NCBI RefSeq assembly: GCF_030445035.2
Contig: NC_080683.1
Location: 94,077,675-94,141,674 of the forward strand
DNA: 64,000 bases
Source of the DNA: Dasypus novemcinctus
Lineage: Eukaryota; Chordata; Mammalia; Cingulata; Dasypodidae
Direction of reading: 5' to 3'
The notes under the pieces are model-generated. The model was not told where the DNA came from, did not search any database, and worked only from the letters and a program-made list of their open reading frames with translations. The first letter of the stretch is position 1; every line of letters begins with the position of its first letter. Of this stretch, positions 11,517 to 22,292 are shown one piece after another. The translations under genes were made by a program, and so were the position numbers.

Positions 11517-11947
11517 ATGTGTGGTATTTTCGTTTGCTAGATTGCTGAAAGCAGATCCTGAAATGCACTGGCTTTAACAATGGGAATTTATTAGCTTTCA
11601 AGCTTACAGTTTTGAAACTGAGAAAAATGTCCAAATCAAGGCATCATGAAGGCGGCTGCCAGTGAACTGTGACTCCTTTGCCACATGATAAGGCACATGG
11701 CGGCATCTACTGGTCTCTTCCCTTCTCTTCTCGGTTTCATTGATTTCAGCTTCTTGTTTCTGTGACTTTCTCTCTTTGTATTTAGCCTATTTATAAAGGA
11801 CTCCAATAAGAAAATTAAGACCACCCTGGGTCATGCCCTAACTGAAGTAACCTATTCAAAAGGTCCTACATACAATAGGTTCACAGGAATGGATTAGTTT
11901 AAAGAAGATGATTTTCTGGAGTATGTACAGTTTCAAACCTCAACGTG
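11517..11947 (-). mobile_element. MaLR-like solo LTR, 421 bp
   Basis: The LTR runs 11,522-11,942 (TG...CA), with flanks 'atgtg' and 'acgtg', a 5-bp duplication with one mismatch as expected for ERVL/MaLR. In reverse it carries the same 'actggagtcctttataaa'-like and 'aataaattcccattgtt'-like blocks as the element at 18.3 kb. No internal proviral sequence adjoins it, so it is a solo LTR. Confidence 0.75.
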
Positions 11948-12117
11948 TGGTAGCCTGGCTGGCAGTCAATCAGGGAGATAACAGAGCCATAAGCCGTGAT
12001 TATGAAAGCGGCATCACACAACAGACAAGAGAGACTGTTAATCAGTGGTATGCTAAGCTTTCTGGGTTCTGGGATACAACTCTTTGATAGTGTCAATACT
12101 TTATTTTGGTGTCTAAG

Positions 12118-12290
12118 CTAGCATTTCTTAATCTGATGCATATTTAAATCTCCAGGGGAGCTTATAAAAAGCACTTATGTCCAGGTCATGGATGAATGGA
12201 TTGGATTTCTGGGGATGGGAAATGAGGATTAAAAAAAATTTCTTCCCTGTCAATTCTAATGTGCCATCAGGATTGAGAAAATGAATCTAA
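12118..12290. mobile_element. hAT-Charlie-type MER relic
   Basis: Ordered pieces 'agcatttcttaatctgatgc', 'aaatctccaggggagctta', 'attggatttctggggatggg' and a right end 'aatgtgccatcaggattgag' match the pattern of small nonautonomous hAT elements. A related relic is at 30,861. Terminal repeats are too eroded to define exact ends. Confidence 0.5.
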
Positions 12291-12782
12291 ATTAAATAGG
12301 TTTTGTGTTAAGTAGAGTTACAAGCAAATAAAGCAAGTTCTCCAATACTACCAGTAGAGGACAGCACAGTCCTGAAAAAGTAAAAAATTCAAACCCATTG
12401 CTAAGTCTTTCCAAAGGCCTAATAGATTTTCCTACATTTTAAATTAAATATTCTACTTTCATTAAACTGTGATTTTGACTCCAGGGTTATAGAAGCTAGA
12501 ATTCTATTTTATAATTTTATATATCTTAATTTAATATTTGAACTTCTAATAAAGATGCTGATAAGATTCAGCAATTTTGACAAGACCCTCAAGTTAACAT
12601 TATTTTAAACTACAGATGAACAACTCAAAGATATTATTTTAATAAATAATATTTAGTTTTAAATGAAAGTAGGAGAAAGTGTTTCTGGAGTTGGTAAACA
12701 TACAAAAATTCTTAAAATATATGAGTTATCAGTATGACTGATTTTCAACCCTAGAAGCTCAAAGTATAAACTTTTTAATAAA
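12291..12782. other. No gene seen; AT-rich
   Basis: AT-rich unassigned sequence between the hAT relic and the next SINE. Confidence 0.4.
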
Positions 12783-13182
12783 AATCTCTCCCCCTTCCCT
12801 CCATTGTCTGCCCTTTGAGTCCACTTGCTGTGTACTCTTCTGTGTCTGCTTGTATTCTCATTAGGAAGCTCTGGGAACCGATTCTGGACCTTCCAGAGTG
12901 GGAGAGAGGTGATCGTTCCCTTGCACCACCTCAGCTCCCTGGTCTGTTGTGTCTCTTATTATCCCTCCTCTGCGTCTCTTTTTGTTGCATCATCTTGCTG
13001 TGCCAGCTCTCTGTGTGGGCTAGCACTCTTGTGCGAGGCAGCACTCTGCGTGGGCCAGCACTCCGTGTCGGCCAGCTTGCCACACTGTCCAGCATGCTTT
13101 CACCAGGAGGCCCTGGGCCTCGAACCCTGGACCTCCTATGTGGTAGATGGGAGCACAATTGCTTGAGCCACATCTGCTTCCC
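12783..13182 (-). mobile_element. Dimeric tRNA-derived SINE
   Basis: In reverse it starts 'ggaagcagatgtggctcaag' (head 1), with 'ggttcgaggcc' as the B box. The GC-rich body carries several 'cacgcagagtgctg'-like repeats. A second tRNA-like segment lies at about 12,860-12,945, and the C-rich run near 12,787-12,800 is the remains of its 3' end. I could not find a clear target duplication. It shares its layout with the copy at 44.5 kb. Confidence 0.85.
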
Positions 13183-13916
13183 AGAATACCGACTCTTAAG
13201 AGAATATCTTGACAAGAATTCCTAGGAATATATATCACAAAACTGCATCCATATCTTAGTTAGATCATTAATAAATGTTGGCTGTATTAATTAGATTCAG
13301 TAGATGGGGGACTTCTTAAGCCAATAACCCAGTCCTGTTTTACTAAAAGAATCGCTTATTTAGAACATGTGAAAATACGTAAGATTTGAAAAATGCCTTT
13401 ATGTGTTTAATACGAGTGGAGTTCTATAACAATATGGTAGAAAATATAGCTGATCTGATAAAAATTAGGTTGAAAGTGATTACTCCCCAAATCTTCTTAG
13501 GAAGAAGGTACAGGTGTCACCTTGGTGGGACACTGTTTAAGAGTGACATGAGGCTTACTTATATAGGTTTCATGACTCCAAATGGATCTTCCCTCTTTTC
13601 TTCACTTGTGAATATATATTAATTGAAAAAGTATTCTAAGTATTAAAACATCCCACCACAAAAACCTAAACAGCAAGGTCTACATTTGTGAGGTGACCTG
13701 TTGTCTGCCTTATTGCTCTGTGTTTTGACACATTTTGGTACCATTCCAGATGGGTACTAAGTAAGTCAAGTTGTCTAAAGAATTAATGTAGCAGAACCCT
13801 GCAAAATTAATACTTCAAAAATATTCAGATATGTACATACATGGTCATTTGCATATAGAAACCATGCTCATACACACACATACACATTCACACATACTCT
13901 TTATCTGTTGTCATTG
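13183..13916. other. No gene seen
   Basis: Unassigned AT-rich sequence; a short CA-rich tract lies near 13,870-13,900. Confidence 0.4.
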
Positions 13917-14022
13917 GATTTTTTTTGACATACTATAGTCGGGGATTGAACCCAGGACCTCATATGTGGGGAGCTCATATGAGGGAAGATGGTGCTCAAC
14001 CACTGAACATATCAGCTCCCCC
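13917..14022 (-). mobile_element. Short tRNA-like SINE with internal expansion
   Basis: Reverse complement shows 'gttcagtggttgagcacc', a lengthened anticodon-arm region with repeated 'catatgag' motifs, then 'ggttcaatccccg' as B box. The tRNA-like part is about 15-20 bp longer than its relatives because of the repeated block. A T run at about 13,919-13,926 marks the short tail. Confidence 0.75.
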
Positions 14023-14028
14023 GAGTTG

Positions 14029-14147
14029 TTTTTTTCATTTGCTTATTGTTTGTTTGTTTGTTTATTTTTAGGAGGCACCGGGAACCCAACCTGGGACCTC
14101 CCATGTGGGAAGCAGGCACTCAACTGCTTGAGCCACATCCTCTCTCC
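14029..14147 (-). mobile_element. Short tRNA-Ala-like SINE monomer
   Basis: Reverse complement shows 'gatgtggctcaagcagttga', 'ctgcttcccacatggg', a B box degraded to 'ggttgggttcc', 'gtgcctcc', and a tail of AAAC repeats (GTTT repeats at about 14,045-14,065). It lies only about 6 bp from the previous SINE in the same orientation. Confidence 0.85.
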
Positions 14148-17069
14148 GTCATTGGATTTTAAGAAAGTGGTGCTTCTGTTAAAATTTCAGCTTCATCCAT
14201 ACACTAAAATGAAAAACTCTCATTAATGTGAAAAATCACTCCACATAACCTTAAAGTTCCAGAGGTCCTACATATGAAAGCAAGGCTTAAGATGTTTCAC
14301 TTCTTCCTTACAGCACTCAAACTTGACACATACGAAATTTTAAATTAGTCACACACATGCTTATTTGCTGGAAAGTTGTTTAAAGCGAAGTGAGAAAGGT
14401 GGCAAAGATCAAAGACTGCTCTCCTCAGAAATAATCTCTTTCCTCTTGGGCAAAATAATTTTGCACCTTACCTCTCTCACAGTGGAAAATACATCTCCTC
14501 ATTGAAGGTGCCACCCTGCCTTTCTGCTTACATGCAGCATTCATGTTTTAGCTTGTACGAATGAAAATAAGATAAAACTGTTAACAGACAGCAGAAGGGA
14601 CTTCCCAGTAAGGGTACAAGGACACTGAGCATCTCTAACCCCGTGTTTGGAACATTCTACTGATCCCAAGTCTGCTCATCTTCTTTCCTATGGTCATGGG
14701 AGCTATTTGGTCATTTTTGCTTCAGCACACAAGAGTCAACTGATTGCCCAGTCCCCTTGCCATAGGCATGAAAGCTGAGGATGGAAAATAATTACGACAT
14801 TCGCCGCTTGGCCTGCAGCCCTTAGCAAGCACATTTGTTGTTCATACATGGTCCTTTGGCCGCCTTCTCTCCTGGCCATCTGTTAAGAGAGGCATTGTGC
14901 CTGCTCGGATGGGATGGTGCCACTATTTCTACGAGACTCCTGGAAAATGTATTATCAACTGCGCGTCACCAATTTCAAAGCACATTGACCAACAAGGATT
15001 GCATTTGAAAACTCCTCAGAATGGAGAAGTAATTAAGGACTGAATTCTATGTCTAGATAACTTGAGAGACCCCCAGAAGAACTATTCCAGACTTTCTTTC
15101 AACGGGGTGGACAATGAAACTGAATGCTGCATTTTCCATGATTGAATACAGAATACAAATACAGCTGGGTACAACACTGCTTCTTCCTTTCACGTGACCA
15201 GCTCTGAGAGAACAGTGATTACACACCTCTTATCCCCTCATCCTCAGGCCCAAACGTGGTTCATCCTTTCAGAGATTGTTTGTGCACCGGGAATATTCGA
15301 TCTGCGTATAATTAATAAAGGCTGGGGGCAGGTGAGCCTGCGCTGTCCTTAGCAAAGCTGAAGTAGCACTGAGGTTTCATGTGTGTGATAACAGAGTTGC
15401 TCCTTGCAATCCCCATTGCCTTTTCCAAAGAAGGTTAGGCTGAGCCTGCTGTTCTTTTTAGGAAGTGCATTTTCAGTTTTGCCATTTCTCCTTTCAGCGT
15501 TTAAATGTGCTTCCTAAACAGATCCCTAAGCATCCCAGGGGGCAGTTTGAGCCCATCCCCAGGTCTCTGCCAAGTTTCGTCTCTGCACTGGATAAGCCAT
15601 TGGGTTTTTGCAGCCAACTTGTGTTAAAGAAAAAGATTACTATATTTATAGAATCATTCTCATGCTCAGGAATAAATGAATATTAGCAATTTGATTTTAT
15701 TTAGAAATTAAAATTAGAATTTATCATTTAATTTCCCAAAGGTGGAGTTAAGTGATGACAAGAAATGATCTCACTTGACCCAAGGAAGATTTTGTGTAGG
15801 TGGTGGGGAACTTGGAGTGAAGCGGTTCATTGTGCATGAGGAACGTTGTGTGCACAGAGCGGCAGGTGAGGGAGTGAAGACCTGGCAGAGTGGTAACTGG
15901 GAAAAAAGGGCCAACAGAGGCAAGTTCTTATGAGCTGAGCAGGGGTGATGGAAGAGGAACACACTGGAAAGAGCTCTCAGCAGTGCTCAGTAATTTATGG
16001 TAGGGCACTGCAAGTTAACTCCATTTTTTTTCTCTTTTTCACGGGAATCTCATGAAATAGCATTTGTCAGAATTATTATTTTGGTGAGACACAAACCTTT
16101 GTCAAAACAACCAACGGTGGTAAAATCTGTGTGATGTCACACATTTTATGCTTCCAAACTCTTGGTAATAAACTAATTTGGCATCCAAGATCAAGGAAAG
16201 ACTAAATTATCTTTCTTTTCTGTCAATAGAAGATATTTTAAAAATTATTGTCCTATGATTAGGTGATCAAAAAGTATACAGAGAAAAAAGCAGAAGAAAA
16301 AAGTATTATAGAGGTTCATCAAAGTAATAAAAAATGTTGTTTTTCTTGATTTTTGTGGTTTTTGTGATATTTGTCATCTTTTAAAAATTTATAATTGGTT
16401 GTAATGGCTTTTTCCATTCTGAATAGTTCTCTAATTTTGCATTCATAATTTTGTTTCTGTTTTCTTAAAGAGCTCCTTCCATAATTGTATAAACTTCAGA
16501 ACCCACTGAACCTGATTAAAACAGAGGTGGTGAATCTGATAAAGAGAGTTTGAAGGAATGACAAAAAGAAGTGTTTCTGTATATTAGAATAGGAAAAAAT
16601 CAGTTTAAACTGTCTGATGGGTATATTTAAGTTTATATTGTAAGACAGAAGTTGAGGAAGAGAACTATGTAAAATTATCTGCATGCAGGGGAATCATAAG
16701 GTTGAGGGATTTAAAAAATAAAAGAATTCTCAAGTATAGGGACACTAACAGAAATGAATATAAATAGAATAAACACAGGTGTGAACCTGAAATCCTTCTA
16801 GTGTCAGTGGACAGTAGGAGGGTAGGATTCTAAAGATGAGCTTCCCAAGAGAGAAGTATTAATAGCTTCCTAGAAATTAGTATAAGAAAAAAAAAATACT
16901 GAAAAGCACTATAGAGTATAAACATGAGCTGTATATATATAATCTATTTATAAAGGTAATCCAAGCCAAAAGTAGTTTTTATTTAACATTTTATTAATAT
17001 TAGTACTAACTCCTATAAACTAGTAATAATAATATCTACTCGGAAGGTTTTTATGAGGAATTTTTAAAA
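14148..17069. other. No gene seen; mostly single-copy sequence
   Basis: The longest stretch in the left half without a repeat I can name. At about 14,630-15,330 it is GC-balanced with retained CpGs and no transposon signature (see findings). The rest is AT-rich. Short frames at 15,465-15,686 and 15,771-15,962 have no domain. Confidence 0.45.
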
Positions 17070-17413
17070 AGATTTATTTTATTTATTTATTTCTCCCCAC
17101 CCCCTCATTGTTTACACTTGCTGTGTCTGTTCATCTTCCTTGTTTTTCTAAGAGACAGTGAGGACTGAACCCGGGACCTCCGATGTGGAAGGGAGGCACC
17201 TAATTGCTTGAGCCACCTCCTCTCCCTACTTTGTTGTGTCTCTCATCATGTTTTCCTCCTTGTGCCTCTTGTTGTGTCATCTTGTTGTGTCAGCTCATTG
17301 TCTTGCTCATCTTCTTTAGGAAGCACCAGGATCTGAACCAAGGACCTCCCATGTGGTAGGCAGGAGTTCAATCACTTGAGCCACATCCACTTCCCTGAGA
17401 AGATTTTTAAAAG
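17054..17413 (-). mobile_element. Dimeric tRNA SINE
   Basis: Body about 17,070-17,395. In reverse, head 1 (17,395-17,320) is followed by a linker with 'gagctgacacaacaagatga' and 'gagagacacaacaaag', then a second tRNA-like unit (about 17,225-17,155) with a good B box 'gggttcagtcc', then a GC-poor tail. The flanks 'gaggaatttttaaaaag' and 'gagaagatttttaaaag' look like a degraded target duplication. It has the same architecture as the SINE at 58.1 kb. Confidence 0.85.
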
Positions 17414-18271
17414 CATAACATATTCTCAGCATAATGTGCAGCACAGAGCAAGTCTAAAAATTATATATTTGGACTATACAGTATGTTATTAGAGTAAGTG
17501 AAAGTGAGATCACTGCCAGTCTATGAGAAATAAAGAAAACAATGCTCACGATGGAGCAGGCTTAATGAACATTTACAATCTCATTGGCTATAAATCGCTA
17601 TGCAAAGTAAATATGTGAGGATGTATTAGTATTTTATCACTCTATGAACATGTTAATACTCAAGGAAAGTTTTAGAGAATGGAAGGAGTGAAGTTTAGTA
17701 AAAGAGTTGATTTAACAGCGTTAGCTACTTGAAACAACTAGGTTTCATTTCCACTAAAAAAGATACCAGTTAGTGCCATAGGATAAAGCCAAGGAAATTT
17801 CACAATGCTCGGATACACTTTTCTGATCCCTTCCACTCCTAGACAATCTATCAATTATTTATAGGACAAACTTAATACACAAACTGTTGAAAGGCCAAAG
17901 AAAAACCTCACAAATGGACAACCTTCAAAAGCTTTCAACCATGAATCTTTTCAATATGCGAAAGCACAGAGGTAGTTTCCAGCTCTTCTTCACTCTGATT
18001 TTTCATAACCGAATATCCTAATGTAAGAGAGTTCCAATATAATCCCTAATACCTCAAGAATTAGATAATCAGGAAAGATTACTAAGTTTTTATGACTTAA
18101 TTATAATCACTTTTCATAGATCGTATTTCCAGTCATGAGTTCAATTGAAGCAGTCCCCATGTTTGTCTTTTTTAAACTTTATATTGCTGGTGCAATAATG
18201 TTTTGCTTAGAGTTGCAAAAAATGAAACGGGACCTAAAAATTGCTAATTGAAAACATAATAAGATGTCCTC
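17396..18271. other. No gene seen; AT-rich
   Basis: Unassigned AT-rich sequence. No repeat family or exon recognised. Confidence 0.4.
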
Positions 18272-18696
18272 TGTGACAATTTAAAGCTGGATAGACTTCA
18301 GAAGATTATGTTCTTAAAATTAATCCATTCCTGTGGGTATGGACCTATTGTAGGTGGGACCTTTTGATTAGGTTACTTCAGTGGGGTGTGACCCAGGATG
18401 AGTCTTAATCCTCTTACTAGAGTCCTTTATGAATGGGATAAATATGGAGAGAGAGACAGAGAGAAAGCCAGAAGAAATCAGAGACTGAAGCAGTGAAACC
18501 TGAAAGAGAAGGAATACCAGCATATTTTGCCATATGACAGAAGAGTCCAGGATCACTGGCAGCCAGTATTTGGGAAGAAAGCATTGTCTGATGAAGACTT
18601 GACTTGGACATTTTCATGGCCTCAGAACTATAAGCTTATAATTTATTAAATCCGCATTCTGGTACATTGCATTCTGGGAAAATAGCTACCTAAACA
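18272..18696 (+). mobile_element. MaLR-like solo LTR, about 425 bp
   Basis: Ordered blocks: 'aaaattaatccattcctgtg', 'ggtgggaccttttgattagg', 'cttactagagtcctttatga', a purine-rich middle, 'ggcctcagaactataagctt', and a terminus near 'gctacctaaaca'. These are the complement of the LTRs at 11.5 and 46.4 kb. Flanks 'tcctc' and 'tccct' are only a partial match, so the ends are approximate. Confidence 0.75.
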
Positions 18697-18714
18697 TCCC
18701 TGCACACCTATTAA

Positions 18715-19155
18715 ACAATCTAATATTAAAGCAAATGACCATAGAATGTGTTGGTGAGACTGTGGAGCAAGTGGAAATCTCATACGTTATTGTTGGGAAT
18801 ACAAAATAATACAATTAGTTTGGAAAAGTTTGGTGGTTTCATGAAAAGTTAAATAATCACCTACAATATGACTCAGCCTTTCTACTCTTTGGTATTTATC
18901 CAAAGGAAAGGAAAATTAATGATCATGTAAAGATTTGTGTTATACACATGTCCATAGCAGTTTCATCAAAAATTGGAAATTTATTTGCCAAAAGTTAGAA
19001 AGTACCCAAATGTCCAGCAACAGGTGAATGGATAATCATATTGTAGTATATCCATGCAACAGAATACTTCTTATAAAGATTGAATAAAAAGATTGAACTC
19101 TTGGTAGACACATCATGCATGATCTTAAAGTAATTACGCTGTGTGAGAAAAAGCA
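18715..19155 (+). mobile_element. LINE-1 fragment, distal ORF2 to 3' UTR region
   Basis: Contains LINE-1 distal phrases such as 'gggaatacaaaataatacaa', 'catagcagtttcatcaaaaa', 'ccaaatgtccagcaacaggt' and 'atccatgcaacagaatactt'. It then jumps at about 19,155 to sequence from the reverse-transcriptase region, so it is a separate fragment from the one that follows. Confidence 0.75.
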
Positions 19156-20008
19156 TTTGACAAAATAAAACACTCTTGCATGATAAAGCTCTCAGCAAAC
19201 TAGGAGTAGACGGTAACTTCTTCAACCTGATAAAGTCCATCTAGGATCCATTCCCCAAATAAGATCATATTAAATGGTGAAAGACTAGATGTTCTTCCTT
19301 CAATATCAAAAACGAGACAAGAAATTTTGCCCTTACCACTTGTATTCAACATTTTTTTGGATGTTCTAACAAGGGAAATTAGCCAAGTAAAAGAAATAAA
19401 GGCATCCAGATTGGAAAAGAAGTATCGCAATCTCTGTTATTAATAATAGATGACTTGGTCTTGAATATAGACAACCCGAGGAATCCACAAAAATATTTTA
19501 GTCCTGATATTCAATTTCAGCCAGGTCTCAGGATGCATGATCAATATAAAAAATCAATTGTATTTCTCTACAGTAGCAACGAGCAAAAAATATACATAAT
19601 TAAAACAATTCTATTGACAATAGCATAAAAAAGAGTAAATTACTTAGGAATAAATTTAGCAAAAGAAATTACTAGTACACTGAAAATGATAAAACATCAT
19701 TGAAATAAATTAAAGATCTCAATAAATGGAAATATACCCCAATTTCATAGATTGGAAGCCTTAAAAAGGTTAAGATAGCAGCACTCCACAGACTATCTAC
19801 AGAGTCAACGTAATTCTTGCCAAAATCCCAGATTCCCCTTGCTGCGGAAATTGACAAGCTTATCCTAAAATTCATATGAAAATACAAGGAACCCAGAATA
19901 GCCAAAACAATCTTGATAAAGAAAAACAATGTTGGAGGGGTCGCACTTCCCAATTTCAAAGCTAACTACAAAGCTATGGTAATTAAGACATTGTGGAACT
20001 TGCAAAAA

Positions 20009-20053
20009 GGTAGATAGCTAGGTAGATGATAGATAGATAGATAGATAGATACA

Positions 20054-20085
<32 letters not shown>

Positions 20086-20118
20086 CAGATACACAGATGG
20101 GTACGTAGATACATAGAT
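20009..20118. repeat. ATAG/ATAC tetranucleotide microsatellite
   Basis: A run of GATA-type units (20,028-20,050) followed by about seven ATAC units (20,051-20,081), with imperfect repeats to 20,118. It sits where LINE-1 normally carries a short 'agacatatagaccaatgg'-like segment, so it appears to have expanded from that seed. Confidence 0.95.
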
Positions 20119-21196
20119 CAATGGAATATAATAGAGTGTCCAGAAATAAAACCTTATATTTATGGTCAAATGATTTCCAATAATGTACCAAGACAATTAA
20201 ATGGAGGAAAGAATTGTCTTTTTGACAAATGATGATGGGACAACTAGAACCCTACCATACACCATATTAAAAAAATGAACTCGACATAGATCTCAATGAA
20301 ACTCAACAGCTAAAAGTATAAAATATTATAACTATTATAATTATAAACTGATCATTGACTTGGATTAGGTAAAGATTCCTTTGATATGACCAAAAGCAGA
20401 AGCAGCAAAAGAAAGGATAAGTAAGCTGGACTTCATCAAAATTAAACTTTTGTACTTCAAAAGATACCATCAAGAATGTGAGGATATAAATCACAGAATG
20501 GTAGAAAATATTTGTAAATCATTATCTGATAAGAACCTATAGCCAGGGTATATAAATTACTCTTAAACTTCAAAATAAAAAGACAACCCAATTTAAAAAA
20601 GGAAAAATAATTGAGCAGACCTTTCTCCAAAGAAGATATACGAATTGCCAATCAGAACAAGAAAAAATGCTCAGCATCATTAATCATTAGGGAAATGTAA
20701 TTCAAAACCACAATGAGATACCATCACATGAGTTAGGATGGCTTTTATCCATAAAAGAACATGAAGAACTGGAACACTCATACGTTGTTGGTAGCAATGT
20801 GAAATGGTGCAGCCACTGTGGAAAACAGTTTGTTCCTCAAGAAGTTAAATGTGGTAACGTGATCTAGCAAATTTTACTCTTAGGGAATTGAAAACATATG
20901 TCCACACAAAAACATGTATATAAATATTCATAACAGCATTATTCAGAATAGCTAAAACAAAGTGGAACCATCCTAAATGTCCATTAACTGATGAATGGAA
21001 AATGAAATATGGTTATTTATCCAATGGAGTACTATTCAGCCATAAAGATGAATTAAGTACGAATACATGCTAAAACATGGATAAGTCTTGGAAACACTAT
21101 GCTAAGTGAAAGGGGCTAGACACAAAAGATAACATACTTTATGATTTCATTCAAACAAAATGACCAAAATAGGCAAATCCATGGAGAAAAAAAGCA

Positions 21197-21596
21197 GATC
21201 AGTGCTGCAATCAGCTCACATTAGGTTGACTTGAAGGGAAGGCAGTGTAGAACTTAACGAAATAATGGACAAAGAGAAAAGCAAGAGAGGAACCAAGGAT
21301 AGAACCAGGGACCCACAGCTTCTGAAACTGAGAACCACAACCCCAGTTTCCACACCTATTTATTTAGGCACTAACAAGCAGCTGTTTGTTATTTACTGTA
21401 ATAAGGGGCAGGTGCAACATTTACTATAATTAAGGTATAGGTCTTACAAAGTTCAAACGCCTCCTCACGCAAACAATTTCTCGTGCTGACCAGATGGTGT
21501 TCTGTCTAGTCAAGGCCTGATGTTCCTAAGCCCTCACTTTTTGTCCTGTTTTATGGAAATGTTTCAACTTAAAACCATGTTCTGACAACAGATCAG
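21197..21596. mobile_element. Solo LTR, 388 bp, inside LINE-1 3' UTR
   Basis: The insert at 21,203-21,590 begins TGCTGCAATC and ends CTGACAACA, the 5'-TG...CA-3' ends of retroviral LTRs. It is flanked by an exact 6-bp duplication 'gatcag' (21,197-21,202 and 21,591-21,596). A 6-bp duplication is usual for class II (betaretrovirus-like) endogenous retroviruses. The interior shows no coding capacity and no similarity to the MaLR-like LTRs here. The strand is uncertain. Confidence 0.8.
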
Positions 21597-22054
21597 TAGT
21601 TGCCATGGCGGGGGGTGGGAAATGGGAGTGACTGCTGATGTAAACAGGGCTTCTTTTGAAGGGGATGAAAGTGTTCTGGATTTAGACAGTGGTGAGGACT
21701 GCACAACATTGCTAACACACTAAAAATCACTGAATTGTACACTTTAAAAGGGTGGACTTTATGGTAAATGGATTATATATCTCAATAAGAAATTTCTCTA
21801 AAAAGTTATTCTAGTGTCTTCTTTCTTGCAGTATTTCTAAGGACAAAGCTGTAGTCATCCTTATCTTTTTATTCCGTTGGTTGTATATATCCGGATAACC
21901 CTGACTAATTCAGGAAGTCATAAACAAAAAAATGAAATATGAAGCTAAAGGACTGAAAAAAATCACCTTGGAAGAGGGCCTAGGGTAGAGACCCATTACC
22001 AGATAATGCCAGTAAATGCAAAGAAGACTAAGAAGGAGCAGTCCGGGCAACTAA

Positions 22055-22292
22055 TAATACTAGCTAACACTTTCATCGTGCTTAAATTTAAATTATGTCA
22101 GGCTCTTTTCTAAGTGGTTTATAAACTTTAACTCATTTAATGCTCATGATAGTCTTATGAGATATATAATATCATCCTCCTTTTAAATGAGGAAATGAGA
22201 CATAAATCAATTAAAACTAATTTGACCAAGGTCACAGAGTCTGTAAGTGTATGAGCTGGAATTGAAACCTAGGCAGTTTGGCACCAAAGTCT
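22055..22292 (-). repeat. MIR SINE relic, nearly full length
   Basis: Reverse MIR order is clear: 'taactcatttaatgctcatg', 'gaggaaatgagacataaat', 'ttgaccaaggtcacagagt', 'agctggaattgaaacctagg'. Confidence 0.85.

Larger units (their letters stand above)
19155..21790 (+). mobile_element. LINE-1 fragment: ORF2 RT region to 3' UTR, decayed
   Basis: Begins with the ORF2 stretch 'gataaagctctcagcaaact'. The RT active-site region near 19,445-19,490 still reads in frame with an Asp-Asp pair. The sequence continues through 'ccagaatagccaaaacaatc' and 'caaaaccacaatgagatacc' to a 3' UTR ending near 21,790. Stops and frameshifts are frequent, so it is not autonomous. It hosts a microsatellite at 20,009 and an LTR at 21,203; removing the LTR rejoins 'gcagatcag' with 'tagttgcca' as in other LINE-1s. 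Confidence 0.9.

Noticed and set aside
19155-21790. Active LINE-1 ORF2
   Set aside because: Only the distal part is present, with frequent stops and frameshifts, a microsatellite and an LTR insertion.
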